Shown: positions 8,332 to 16,741 of the stretch, one piece after another
Layout: every line of letters begins with the position of its first letter
How positions within the stretch are numbered: position 1 is the first letter of the stretch
NCBI GenBank assembly: GCA_030526045.1
Contig: JAUNDN010000005.1
Span: forward strand, 1 to 64,000
Direction: 5' to 3'
DNA: 64,000 bases
Origin: Bacillota bacterium
Lineage (GTDB): Bacteria; Bacillota; Clostridia; Lachnospirales; Lachnospiraceae
The notes under the pieces: model-generated
Databases searched by the model: none
What the model saw: the letters and a program-made list of their open reading frames with translations, nothing else
What the model was told of the DNA's origin: nothing
Position numbers and translations under genes: made by a program

Positions 8332-9735
8332 ATGTGGAAGAACTTTAAGACAAAATTTATCGGAGACAAAGAATTTTATCATCGAGTACTCTATCTTGCC
8401 GTACCTATGATTGTTCAGAACGCTATCACCAGCTTTGTAAGCTTTCTGGATAACATCATGGTTGGGCAGATCGGAACCGAACAGATGTCAGGTGTTGCCA
8501 TCATCAACCAGCTGATGTTTGTTTTTAATATCTGCATTTTCGGCGGCGTATCCGGTGCCGGGATTTTCGGCACGCAATTTTTTGGAAAAGGGGACTATGA
8601 AGGACAGAAGCACGCCTTCCGCTTTAAGCTTTATGCCAGTGCAGCAATCACAATGCTTGCTCTCTGTCTTTTCGGTTTCCGTAACGTTGAATTAATTTCC
8701 CTATACCTAAGCGACAGTGGCAGCGTAGGAGACATTACTCTTGCCTTGAAGTACGGCAAAGAATATTTGGGAATTATGATGATCGGACTTGCTCCCTTTG
8801 CACTTGCGCAAACCTACATAAGCTCTATTCGCGAGACAGGACACACCTTTGTCCCCATGCTTGCAGGCATTGTCGCAGTAGCTACAAATCTGATACTGGA
8901 TGTTATTTTGATTTTTGGAATTCCCGGTATCATTCCCGCAATGGGCGTATCCGGTGCTGCCATCGCAACTGTGATTGCCCGTTTCATCGAATGCATTATT
9001 GTAATTGCATGGACGCATTTGCATGCAGGCAAAAACCCTTATATCATAGGGGCTTACCGCAGTCTGCGAATTCCAGGTCATACACTGAAATCCATCATTA
9101 TTAAGGGAGTTCCGCTGATGGTTAACGAAATGCTCTGGGCCTCTGGTATGACTGTTATTGTACAGTGTTACGCAGTCCGCGGACTTGAAGTAGTGGCGGC
9201 ACAGAACATCTCCTCCACCATTACCAACCTGTTTAACATTGTCTATATTCAGCTTGGCTCCTGCATTTCCATTGTAGTGGGGCAGTTCCTTGGAGCCGGC
9301 AAGGTTGACGAAGCCAGGGATGCGGACAATAAGATGATTTTCTTCAGCGTGGGCTGCTGCACATTAGTATCTGCAGTCATGATCCTGACTGGCAGATTTT
9401 TCCCAGCCATTTACAACACAGAAGAAAGTATTAAGGAGCTAGCAAGAATCTTTATCGTAATTTCCGCCCTGGTCATGCCCCTTTGTGCATTTTCGCATTG
9501 TGCTTATTTCACACTCCGTTCCGGCGGTAAGACAGGAATCACCTTCCTTTTTGACAGCGTATATACCTGGATATTGGTCATTCCTTTCGCTTACCTCCTT
9601 GCGAACCATACCTCGCTGCCCATTACCACGATATTCTTTCTGGTTCAGTTTACTGAACTGATCAAGGTCATCATCGGGTATTTCATGGTTAAAAGCGGTG
9701 TGTGGATACAAAATATTGTAAATGATAAAGGCTGA
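8332..9735 (+). CDS. MATE family cation/drug antiporter
   Basis: A 467-residue membrane protein with twelve predicted helices in two similar halves. It has the N-terminal LAVPMIVQNAITSFVSFLDNIMVGQIG segment and its repeat-half counterpart GVPLMVNEMLWASGMTVIVQ, both typical of MATE exporters that use ion gradients to expel organic cations or metabolites. The start is the ATG at 8332, seven bases after AGGAG; an in-frame extension to 8215 covers the promoter and is rejected. The stop codon lies inside a 24-bp palindrome that also closes tadA. Substrate cannot be predicted. Confidence 0.93.
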   Translation: MWKNFKTKFIGDKEFYHRVLYLAVPMIVQNAITSFVSFLDNIMVGQIGTEQMSGVAIINQLMFVFNICIFGGVSGAGIFGTQFFGKGDYEGQKHAFRFKLYASAAITMLALCLFGFRNVELISLYLSDSGSVGDITLALKYGKEYLGIMMIGLAPFALAQTYISSIRETGHTFVPMLAGIVAVATNLILDVILIFGIPGIIPAMGVSGAAIATVIARFIECIIVIAWTHLHAGKNPYIIGAYRSLRIPGHTLKSIIIKGVPLMVNEMLWASGMTVIVQCYAVRGLEVVAAQNISSTITNLFNIVYIQLGSCISIVVGQFLGAGKVDEARDADNKMIFFSVGCCTLVSAVMILTGRFFPAIYNTEESIKELARIFIVISALVMPLCAFSHCAYFTLRSGGKTGITFLFDSVYTWILVIPFAYLLANHTSLPITTIFFLVQFTELIKVIIGYFMVKSGVWIQNIVNDKG

Positions 9736-9750
9736 CATATGTCAGCCTTT
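9727..9750. terminator. Bidirectional terminator between MATE and tadA
   Basis: A perfect 24-bp palindrome (half-site AAAGGCTGACAT) separates two convergent genes and overlaps both of their 3' ends. Each arm starts with AAA and ends with TTT, so it can work in both directions. Confidence 0.75.
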
Positions 9751-10240
9751 AATTCAATCCCTTTTTCTGCTCCTTTTCCAGCTTATTCCTTACCCGGAGT
9801 TCCTTAAAAAAGTCTGTCAGCATCCGGGAGCATTCTTCCTCCAGCACTCCTCTTGTAACCTTCACCTGATGATTAAATTCCGGCATCTCCAAAATATTCA
9901 AAATGGAACCTCCGCAACCTGCTTTGGGATTCATGCTGCCCATAACGACCTCATCAATCCGCGCCTGCACAATAGCACCGGAACACATCTGACAGGGTTC
10001 TAAGGTTACATAGAGAGTACATCCCTCCAACCTCCAGTCCCCTATCCTTTTACTTGCTTTATTGATTGCAGTAATCTCGGCATGGGCAAGGGTATTTTTA
10101 TCTGTATTTCTGCGATTGTAACCTCTGCCAATAATTTTTCCTTCATAAACAATAACACATCCGATAGGAACCTCTCCAAGCGCATATGCTTTCCTGGCTT
10201 GGCGAATGGCCTCCTTCATGTACTTTTCCTGTTCTGTCAT
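9749..10240 (-). CDS. tadA: tRNA-specific adenosine deaminase
   Basis: Converts adenosine 34 to inosine in the anticodon of tRNA-Arg(ACG). The start is the ATG at 10240, directly after TAGGAG; a TTG five codons upstream would swallow that site. The 163-residue product has the zinc/catalytic motif HAEI (in NTLAHAEITAIN) and the second zinc motif PCQMCSGAI, with the late GCGGSILNIL segment of bacterial TadA. Length fits the family. A short lysine-rich tail ends the protein. Confidence 0.96.
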   Translation of the reverse strand: MTEQEKYMKEAIRQARKAYALGEVPIGCVIVYEGKIIGRGYNRRNTDKNTLAHAEITAINKASKRIGDWRLEGCTLYVTLEPCQMCSGAIVQARIDEVVMGSMNPKAGCGGSILNILEMPEFNHQVKVTRGVLEEECSRMLTDFFKELRVRNKLEKEQKKGLN

Positions 10241-10300
10241 AACACTCCTATTCAATAACTGTCACACCTTACTTTTCACCTTGAGGGAATATTAAGCTAC

Positions 10301-11017
10301 CTACTCTACACCCCTCAGGAATACTTTATCCTGCATTCCGGAAACCCTCTTTGCCGCGGCCAGCAGTTCTTCCATTCCGGACTTGTCATATCCGTGATAG
10401 CCCTCACAGATTATATTTTCGTTCTCTTTAAACTGCTGCAGGAAATATCTGGGGCAATCCTTGATCCACTCTGCTATCCTAAGAATATCCTGTTTGTCAT
10501 GAAGCTCCTTCACCACTGTTGTGCGAAATTCATAATCGATTCCTGAATGCTTAAGAAGCTCTACAGACTGCTCTATTCTATTTATTTGAAAGCAGTCCTC
10601 CTTGCCGGACATACCCACGGTCATAACATATTTCTCCCGACAATTTTTAATATCCATAGCCACATAATCAAGAAGCTTCTCATCAAGAAGTCTCTCAAGC
10701 ACCTGCGGCGCATAGCCGTTTGTATCAAGCTTTACCTGATAACCGATTTCCTTAAGCTTTCTGATGAATTCCGGCAGATCTGCCTGCAAGGTCGGTTCCC
10801 CCCCTGTAATGCAGACTCCTTTCAGTATCTTTTTCCTCTTCATTAAAAATGCCAGAATCTCTTCCTCCGAAAAAGCATCTCCGGCAGAAGGCTCCAGCAC
10901 CAGTCCTCCGTTATGACAAAAAGGGCATCTGAAATTGCAGCCGCCTGTAAAAACAGTAGCTGCCACACGTCCCGGATAATCCAGAAGTGTAGTCTTATTT
11001 AGTCCGAGTATCAGCAA
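10301..11017 (-). CDS. nrdG: Radical SAM activase (anaerobic ribonucleotide reductase activating, NrdG2 type)
   Basis: Glycyl-radical enzyme activase. Motif CNFRCPFCH binds the 4Fe-4S cluster; ITGGEPTLQ is the SAM-binding GGE motif; DTNGYAP and MDIKNC follow as in the TIGR02495-type family. I chose a TTG start at 11017, because AAGGGAGAG lies just upstream and family members begin close to GLNKTTLLDYPG. The frame is open to an ATG at 11062, which lacks a ribosome site and would overlap the SRP promoter on the other strand. The reductase is not in the window, so the partner is inferred from family only. Confidence 0.85.
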   Translation of the reverse strand: MLILGLNKTTLLDYPGRVAATVFTGGCNFRCPFCHNGGLVLEPSAGDAFSEEEILAFLMKRKKILKGVCITGGEPTLQADLPEFIRKLKEIGYQVKLDTNGYAPQVLERLLDEKLLDYVAMDIKNCREKYVMTVGMSGKEDCFQINRIEQSVELLKHSGIDYEFRTTVVKELHDKQDILRIAEWIKDCPRYFLQQFKENENIICEGYHGYDKSGMEELLAAAKRVSGMQDKVFLRGVE

Positions 11018-11038
11018 AACGATTTCTCTCCCTTCCGG

Positions 11039-11067
11039 TTGACAAACATAGCAAAAACCCATATACT
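11039..11067 (+). promoter_or_regulatory. Promoter of SRP RNA
   Basis: A near-perfect promoter: TTGACA (11039-11044), 17-base spacer, TATACT (11062-11067). It sits 20-50 bases from the divergent nrdG start. Confidence 0.85.
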
Positions 11068-11077
11068 AAAACATGCA

Positions 11078-11300
11078 AATCAACCGTGTGGCTTTATTTT
11101 CAGGGAAGCTGTCATGGCTGCCCTGTACAAGTGGCGCTTGACGTCTGGGTCTTGCGCAATGGAAATCTGCGAACCGTGTCAGGTTGGGAACAAAGCAGCA
11201 CTAAGCGGAATTTTCCATGTGCCGCAAGGGTGCCTGGGCTTAGTTAACTGTACAGGTAACGCATGGCAGTTTCCCTGAGGGTAAGGAACACGGTTTATTT
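11078..11300 (+). ncRNA. ffs: Signal recognition particle RNA (large, Alu-domain type)
   Basis: The conserved S-domain helix is clear: GTCAGGTTGGGAACAAAGC near 11177-11195, followed by AGCACTAAGC and the closing strand GGGTGCCTGGGC. The 5' segment AACCGTGT pairs with ACACGGTT at the 3' end, giving a closed RNA of about 220 bases. This is the long Bacillus/Clostridia form with an Alu domain rather than the 4.5S form. The 3' pairing strand runs into a T-rich tract (ATTTTTTC), which would end transcription. Ends are approximate. Confidence 0.92.
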
Positions 11301-13220
11301 TTTCTTTTGACCGGCTTCTTCTTTCTTTCTGCGTTTCTTTTCTTTCTTTGTCTTGTACATTTCCTGATCTGCCGTTTCTATAAGTGCCTCGATATCCATA
11401 TTTTCTTTGGGGCAAATAATGGAATATCCCATGCTTGCTTCCAGTTTATAGGGGTGATCGGAAAGTGCATTGTAGCTTTCAATCCCTGCCTTAATCTGCT
11501 CGACATAATCCTCAGCCTTCTCACTTGAAAATCCCTGCGAAAGAATCACAAATTCATCGCCGCCGTAGCGCATCAGTAATTCTCCGTGACGGTGTACCTG
11601 ACTCAAAACGCTTGCCATTGCCTTAATTAAGGAATCGCCCTCATCATGCCCAAATCTGTCATTTACAGATTTAAGCCCATCAAGATCCAGGAAAAGAACA
11701 AACAGGTTGCTATTCTTTCCGTAAGCCTCATGAATAATATTTGGCGCATACTTAAAGAAACCGGCCCTGTTATATACTCCGGTAAGCGTATCATACACCC
11801 ACATTCTGTTAAGACGTTCCACCATGGCATTAAGCATATTCTGTTTTCTCAGATTTTCCAATGCATTATCAATATTCATGATAAACATATGGAAAAGCTC
11901 ACTATCTATCATTACCCTGGTGTTTTTAAGTACGCAGTAGCCATAGCATCTTTCCTGATAGTGAATCGGTATCACAGTATAGAAGTTTCCTTCTTCCTTT
12001 TCTTTATACTCCTGCGGAAGGAGTTCTGTAACCGGGAATCTCCCATACTGGGAGAACTGTCCCTTTTTATAGGCTATGGGAATACAGATTTCCGGCGTAT
12101 ACGTTGTCAAGTCAGGCATATTCCCTTCGGTATTAATCTTTTGAAGCACTTCTGTGCGGAAAGCCTCCTCCACAACACACATGCAAAGGTAAAATTCATC
12201 GATCTCCATCATCTCAGTATACTTTCGTACCTTCTCCAGGAGCTGTTCAAAGGTAACTGCTCCTGTAAGATCTGCTGAGGAAGACTTTATAATTTCTGAG
12301 TAAGTAGTAATATCTATCTTTTCCTTTACGTATTTTGTTCTGATATCTATAACATCCTCTACTATCTGATCCTTACAACCGCAGCTTTCCGTAAACACCG
12401 GATAGCAGATTAATTCCTTCTCCTTCACCTCTTTACCGGAAATATAGTCCTTGATCATATCATAGGCATGTCTTCCAAGCTGAACCTCCGGTCTGTTTAC
12501 GCTGGTGATCTTCGGATAGTGATTTTTCCCTACAAAGGTATTATCATAGCCTGTGATCATTACATCCTCAGGTACCCGATATCCTCTGTCACTTAATTCG
12601 TAAAACGCGCCTAATGCCATCTCATCATTTGCAGCGATGATTGCATCCGGAAATTGCAGCTGCGACCCAGAAAAATATTCAACTGCATTTTTACCGCTTT
12701 CCGGGTGGTAATCCCCATAAAAGATACGGTCTTCTTCAACAGAAATCCCATTATCCTGCATTGCTTTTCGGAAGGCCTTCAATCTCCCTATTGCATCTGC
12801 ATTTTCAACCGGTCCGGAGATAAAATTCACACGTCTTGCATTGTGAACCTGTATCAGATGATTCACAATCTGCGTAATTCCATTTTCATTCTCCATACCC
12901 ACATAGAGCATGCCTTTATGACGAATATTCAGACTGACACAAGGAACCCCGGATTCGTAAATTTCCTCAACAACCTGACGCATTACCTCACTGTCACAAA
13001 TAGTGTCTCCATGCAAAATAATTCCATCATAGTCCTTAAAATTGGGAAGCTTGTAAATAGCAGTCTCACCCGTGTTATAAAAGGATGTACTGTATGTCCA
13101 GGCATCACAAGTAAAGATGTAAACATCGGTTCCATCATGAATTGCATTTTCCAATATGCCATCAATAATTCTTTTCTGACTTTCGAAGCGTACACCGGCA
13201 ACCAGTACAGCAATCTTCAT
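11295..13220 (-). CDS. Cytoplasmic sugar-binding-domain / GGDEF diguanylate cyclase
   Basis: A 641-residue soluble protein with no signal peptide. Residues 1-285 form a LacI/RbsB-type periplasmic-binding fold (MKIAVLVAG, PDAIIAANDEMALGAF, VMITGYDN) without the LacI helix-turn-helix. A middle part of about 150 residues looks GAF-like. The C-terminal GGDEF domain has YGGDEF near residues 552-557 and the LDLDGLKSVNDRFGHDEGD metal site. The upstream inhibitory site reads RHGE, not the usual RxxD. I infer a c-di-GMP synthase gated by an internal sugar-like ligand. Start ATG at 13220 follows AAAGGA. It is convergent with the SRP RNA gene and overlaps its T-tract by a few bases. Confidence 0.88.
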   Translation of the reverse strand: MKIAVLVAGVRFESQKRIIDGILENAIHDGTDVYIFTCDAWTYSTSFYNTGETAIYKLPNFKDYDGIILHGDTICDSEVMRQVVEEIYESGVPCVSLNIRHKGMLYVGMENENGITQIVNHLIQVHNARRVNFISGPVENADAIGRLKAFRKAMQDNGISVEEDRIFYGDYHPESGKNAVEYFSGSQLQFPDAIIAANDEMALGAFYELSDRGYRVPEDVMITGYDNTFVGKNHYPKITSVNRPEVQLGRHAYDMIKDYISGKEVKEKELICYPVFTESCGCKDQIVEDVIDIRTKYVKEKIDITTYSEIIKSSSADLTGAVTFEQLLEKVRKYTEMMEIDEFYLCMCVVEEAFRTEVLQKINTEGNMPDLTTYTPEICIPIAYKKGQFSQYGRFPVTELLPQEYKEKEEGNFYTVIPIHYQERCYGYCVLKNTRVMIDSELFHMFIMNIDNALENLRKQNMLNAMVERLNRMWVYDTLTGVYNRAGFFKYAPNIIHEAYGKNSNLFVLFLDLDGLKSVNDRFGHDEGDSLIKAMASVLSQVHRHGELLMRYGGDEFVILSQGFSSEKAEDYVEQIKAGIESYNALSDHPYKLEASMGYSIICPKENMDIEALIETADQEMYKTKKEKKRRKKEEAGQKKK

Positions 13221-13307
13221 CCTATGTAATCCTTTCCAAATACTCCCTCTCATATTATAACTTTCTGAATTCTATCTCGCAAGCCTGTCTTTTTTCCTAA
13301 CACAATT

Positions 13308-14204
13308 TTACAGTTCCACCCTCCTCAAATAATACCCAAACTTTCCGATTTCCACAGGACCTTCACATTCAAAACCTTCAAATCCAAACATCACTGCGAC
13401 CATCTTTTCACGCTCAAAATATGTCCCCGGCACACCTACATAAAAGCAATCACTTTCTTTGTTGCCCAATTCCATATCCGGTCCGAGAATCAAGTGATGA
13501 TAATTGTAAAATCCATGTAGCAAAAAACTGTTATTCAACAGCTTCTGATATCCGGCTCTTAAAATAACAAAATCCTTCAATTCCATGGAAATAAAGGTTC
13601 TTTGATCTCCAAAAGGATGTATCTGCGGATAACTGCCTAATATCTGCTCCCATTTATCATCAGATAAACTGCATTCCTTCTCTTCTCTATGATACGCTGC
13701 CCGAATATCAGGTTTCTCCTCCACCGATACCAAATTTTCCTGAATATTCCTCTCCACTTTATCTTTCGGGGGATTTTCCCATTGCTCCAGGGGTTCCTTC
13801 CACATACCGGACACATAACAGTTATTCTGCAGCGGTATTAAAATTCCGCATATTTCCCTCTGCACAATCTGTTTCTCGGATAGTATGATCTTTTCTTCAT
13901 CAGTCTTAAAATATCTGATTACATTTGCTTCGCCGGCTTGTACATAAATTTCGCCCAATGATTCCTTTCCTGTTTCGGTGATAAAATAGAGCGGATAACT
14001 CCCATCACAACTGCCAGACAGCTTCTTTAGCTGCAGATCCATCCTACATTCCCGATTTTTATCCACAAACTTTACAAAACCGACATTGCCGTTTTTGATT
14101 TCATCTCTGAAAAGAGATAAATATGTAATTCTTTTTTCACATAAAAACAACCTTATCCCTCCTAACAATCCTGTAATATTGTATTCCGGAATAAGGTTAT
14201 TCAT
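13308..14204 (-). CDS. Conserved hypothetical protein (DUF6128-like)
   Basis: A 298-residue soluble protein I cannot assign firmly. The N-terminal 110 residues are beta-rich (LQLKKLSGSCDGSYPLYFI, GEIYVQAGEANV). A variable glutamate/lysine-rich linker follows, and the C-terminal 120 residues hold ILGSYPQIHPFGD and the strongly patterned HGFYNYHHLILG / VGVPGTYFEREK. This resembles DUF6128-type proteins of Lachnospiraceae, from memory only. It begins six bases after the PucR-type regulator gene ends, so the two are co-transcribed. Function unknown. Confidence 0.5.
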   Translation of the reverse strand: MNNLIPEYNITGLLGGIRLFLCEKRITYLSLFRDEIKNGNVGFVKFVDKNRECRMDLQLKKLSGSCDGSYPLYFITETGKESLGEIYVQAGEANVIRYFKTDEEKIILSEKQIVQREICGILIPLQNNCYVSGMWKEPLEQWENPPKDKVERNIQENLVSVEEKPDIRAAYHREEKECSLSDDKWEQILGSYPQIHPFGDQRTFISMELKDFVILRAGYQKLLNNSFLLHGFYNYHHLILGPDMELGNKESDCFYVGVPGTYFEREKMVAVMFGFEGFECEGPVEIGKFGYYLRRVEL

Positions 14205-14210
14205 TACATA

Positions 14211-15296
14211 TTAATTTGCAGAGTCCAGGTATTTCATATAATTATATACCATCATCGCAATTTTAAAGGTTAATGCATCGTCAAAGGTCCGAACATCCAA
14301 TCCTGTACTCTTCTCTAATTTCTCGATCCGATATACAAGCGTATTTCTATGAACAAACAGCTGTCTGGAGGTTTCTGATACATTCAAGTTATTTTCAAAA
14401 AACTTATTTACCGTGGAAACAATCTCCTCATCAAAGTCTCCGGGATCATTGTCACCGAATATCTCATCAATGAAAATCTTACAAAGATTTGCCGGTAATT
14501 GATAAATCAATCTGCCGATTCCCAGACTGCTATAGGAAATGACTTTCTTTTCCACATAAAATATCTTACCTACATCAAGTGCCATCATTGCTTCTTTATA
14601 GGATTTGGATACATCCTTCAGTTCGTGTACGACCGTACCGTAGGCTACCCGCACATTCATCATAGCTTCTGTACTCATCATATCTACAATTGTCTGAGCC
14701 GTCTGCTTGATCTGCTTTTCACCGTCAGATGCTTCCAATGATTTAATCAATATGACATTGCTCTCGTCAATCGCCGTTATAAAATCGCCCGACTGCGCAG
14801 AAAACATTCCTTTTAAGAATTCCGCCGCAGTATTATCCTTTTCAGCCCTTGTCTCAACAATATACACCACCCGGGGACCCATTACTTCAATATGAAGCTT
14901 TTTTGCACGGTTATACATGTCCACAAGAAGCAGATTGTCCATAAGGAGTGTCTGGAAGAAATTATTGCGGTCGAAGCGTTCCTTATATGCCGTAATCAGT
15001 TGCTGTATCTGACTGACTGCAATCTTCCCAATCAGATACACTTCATCATTGCTTCCTCTTGCAACTAGGATATAAATCAGCTCCCCCTCATCCATGATTT
15101 TCAGTAGATGATCAAAGCCTATAACCTGACTGTCAGCCGGCGAATCGACAAATCCTCTTATCATATCGCTTGAAATATCACTGCTATCAAAGGTGGACGC
15201 AACCTCTCCTCCATCCAGTCCGAAGACAGCCAGATTCACCTTTGAAATGGATCGTAATTCTTCAATACAATTTGTCAGAACCTGTGTAGATATCAT
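14211..15296 (-). CDS. PucR/CdaR-type transcriptional regulator
   Basis: A 361-residue regulator. Its C-terminal 60 residues are the PucR helix-turn-helix (FFENNLNVSETSRQLFVHRNTLVYRIEKLE), preceded by a GGDEF-like, non-cyclase middle domain typical of the family (VRVAYGTVVHELKDVSKSYKEAMMALDVGK). The first 130 residues form a sensor region of sugar-diacid-recognition type. The ATG at 15296 has AAAGGATG upstream. Family members usually control nearby catabolic genes; here the only partner is the hypothetical gene six bases downstream, so the target is unclear. Confidence 0.8.
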   Translation of the reverse strand: MISTQVLTNCIEELRSISKVNLAVFGLDGGEVASTFDSSDISSDMIRGFVDSPADSQVIGFDHLLKIMDEGELIYILVARGSNDEVYLIGKIAVSQIQQLITAYKERFDRNNFFQTLLMDNLLLVDMYNRAKKLHIEVMGPRVVYIVETRAEKDNTAAEFLKGMFSAQSGDFITAIDESNVILIKSLEASDGEKQIKQTAQTIVDMMSTEAMMNVRVAYGTVVHELKDVSKSYKEAMMALDVGKIFYVEKKVISYSSLGIGRLIYQLPANLCKIFIDEIFGDNDPGDFDEEIVSTVNKFFENNLNVSETSRQLFVHRNTLVYRIEKLEKSTGLDVRTFDDALTFKIAMMVYNYMKYLDSAN

Positions 15297-15400
15297 CTGT
15301 TCACATCCTTTCACAATACAGGTTTATTATAGCAAAAATTATCCGGATTTGTACATTATTTTATTTTTAAGAAATTTTCAAAATAGAAATTCTCATGAAA

Positions 15401-15424
15401 AAAGGGATGCTCACGCATCCCTTT
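15401..15424 (-). terminator. Terminator of the msmX-like gene
   Basis: Inverted repeat AAAGGGATGC / GCATCCCTTT with a four-base loop, followed on the minus strand by six Ts, just after the ABC ATPase stop codon. Confidence 0.85.
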
Positions 15425-15434
15425 ATAAAATAAA

Positions 15435-16544
15435 CTAGTTTGTAATAACCTGCTCTGTTTCCTTATCAAATACGTGAATCTTCTCAACGTCAAAAGCAAA
15501 CTTAACTGTATCACCAGGTCTTGCTGTTGTACGAGAGTCAACTCTTGCTGTAATCGGGAATTCAGCCAAATCAAAGTACAGATAAACTTCTGCACCAAGT
15601 AATTCGTATACCTTAATGGTTGATTCAAATACACACTTGGATGTTTCGATGAACATTTCTGAATCATATACATCTTCAGGACGAATACCAAATGTAACTG
15701 TCTTTCCGTCATATCCACCCTCGATCAGCTTCTTGGACTTAGCAGGAGGAAGAGGAATGCTGCTTCCGGCAACCTTCAGGTTTGCTGTCTCGCCGCTTAC
15801 TTCCACTACTGCATCAAGGAAGTTCATCTGAGGAGATCCCATAAATCCTGCAACGAACAGATTAGCAGGCTTCTCATACAGATTCTGAGGAGTGTCAACC
15901 TGCTGGATAACACCGTCCTTCATAACTACGATTCTATCACCAAGGGTCATAGCCTCTGTCTGGTCATGTGTTACATAAATGATGGTGGTACCTAATCTCT
16001 GATGCAGTTTAGCGATCTCAATACGCATCTGTACACGAAGCTTAGCATCCAGGTTGGAAAGAGGTTCATCCATAAGGAATACCTTAGGATTACGAACAAT
16101 TGCACGTCCCATAGCAACACGCTGTCTCTGACCACCGGACAAAGCCTTGGGCTTACGATCAAGAAGCGGTGTTAAGTCAAGGATCTTAGCTGCTTCCTTA
16201 ACCATCTTATCAATTTCATCCTTCGGAACTTTTCTTAACTTAAGACCGAAAGCCATATTGTCGTATACTGACATATGCGGATACAGAGCGTAGTTCTGGA
16301 ATACCATCGCAATATCTCTGTCCTTGGGTTCAACGTCATTAACCACTCTGTCACCAATCTTTAATTCACCGGAAGAAATATCTTCCAGACCAGCGATCAT
16401 ACGAAGAGTAGTAGATTTACCACATCCTGAAGGTCCTACGAAGATGATAAATTCCTGATCCTGAATTTCAAGATTGAAATCCTTTACTGCTTCAAATCCG
16501 TTAGGATATACCTTGCAGATATTCTTTAAAGATAAACTTGCCAT
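15435..16544 (-). CDS. msmX: Sugar ABC transporter ATP-binding protein (MsmX/UgpC type)
   Basis: Energises carbohydrate importers at the cytoplasmic face of the membrane. The 369-residue protein has Walker A GPSGCGKSTT near residue 38, the Q-loop VFQNYALYPHM, signature LSGGQRQRVAMGRA, Walker B VFLMDEPLSNLDA, the H-loop YVTHDQTEAM, and a C-terminal TOBE-type regulatory domain. No permease or binding-protein gene is nearby and it has its own terminator. It is therefore probably a shared ATPase serving several sugar importers encoded elsewhere, as MsmX does in Bacillus. Confidence 0.92.
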   Translation of the reverse strand: MASLSLKNICKVYPNGFEAVKDFNLEIQDQEFIIFVGPSGCGKSTTLRMIAGLEDISSGELKIGDRVVNDVEPKDRDIAMVFQNYALYPHMSVYDNMAFGLKLRKVPKDEIDKMVKEAAKILDLTPLLDRKPKALSGGQRQRVAMGRAIVRNPKVFLMDEPLSNLDAKLRVQMRIEIAKLHQRLGTTIIYVTHDQTEAMTLGDRIVVMKDGVIQQVDTPQNLYEKPANLFVAGFMGSPQMNFLDAVVEVSGETANLKVAGSSIPLPPAKSKKLIEGGYDGKTVTFGIRPEDVYDSEMFIETSKCVFESTIKVYELLGAEVYLYFDLAEFPITARVDSRTTARPGDTVKFAFDVEKIHVFDKETEQVITN

Positions 16545-16591
16545 TTCATTTGCCTCCTTAAAATAATTGATTCGAAATCAAGTCTGCATTT

Positions 16592-16620
16592 AGTATACAT
16601 GAGTTTTATATTTTTTGCTA
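16592..16620 (-). promoter_or_regulatory. Possible promoter of the msmX-like gene
   Basis: On the minus strand a good TATACT (16592-16597) has a poor -35, TAGCAA (16615-16620), at 17 bases. An activator or another sigma factor could be involved. The rest of the 197-base gap to 16741 shows no further structure. Confidence 0.4.
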
Positions 16621-16741
16621 TGCCACTATTCCACAAAGATTTTATTGTCCATTGTAGAAAATGCTTATAAAGGAATGTATTTTTTAGCCCGTCCGACAAT
16701 TTGACCAATAAAATCGTTACATCAATAGGCACTTTGTACAA

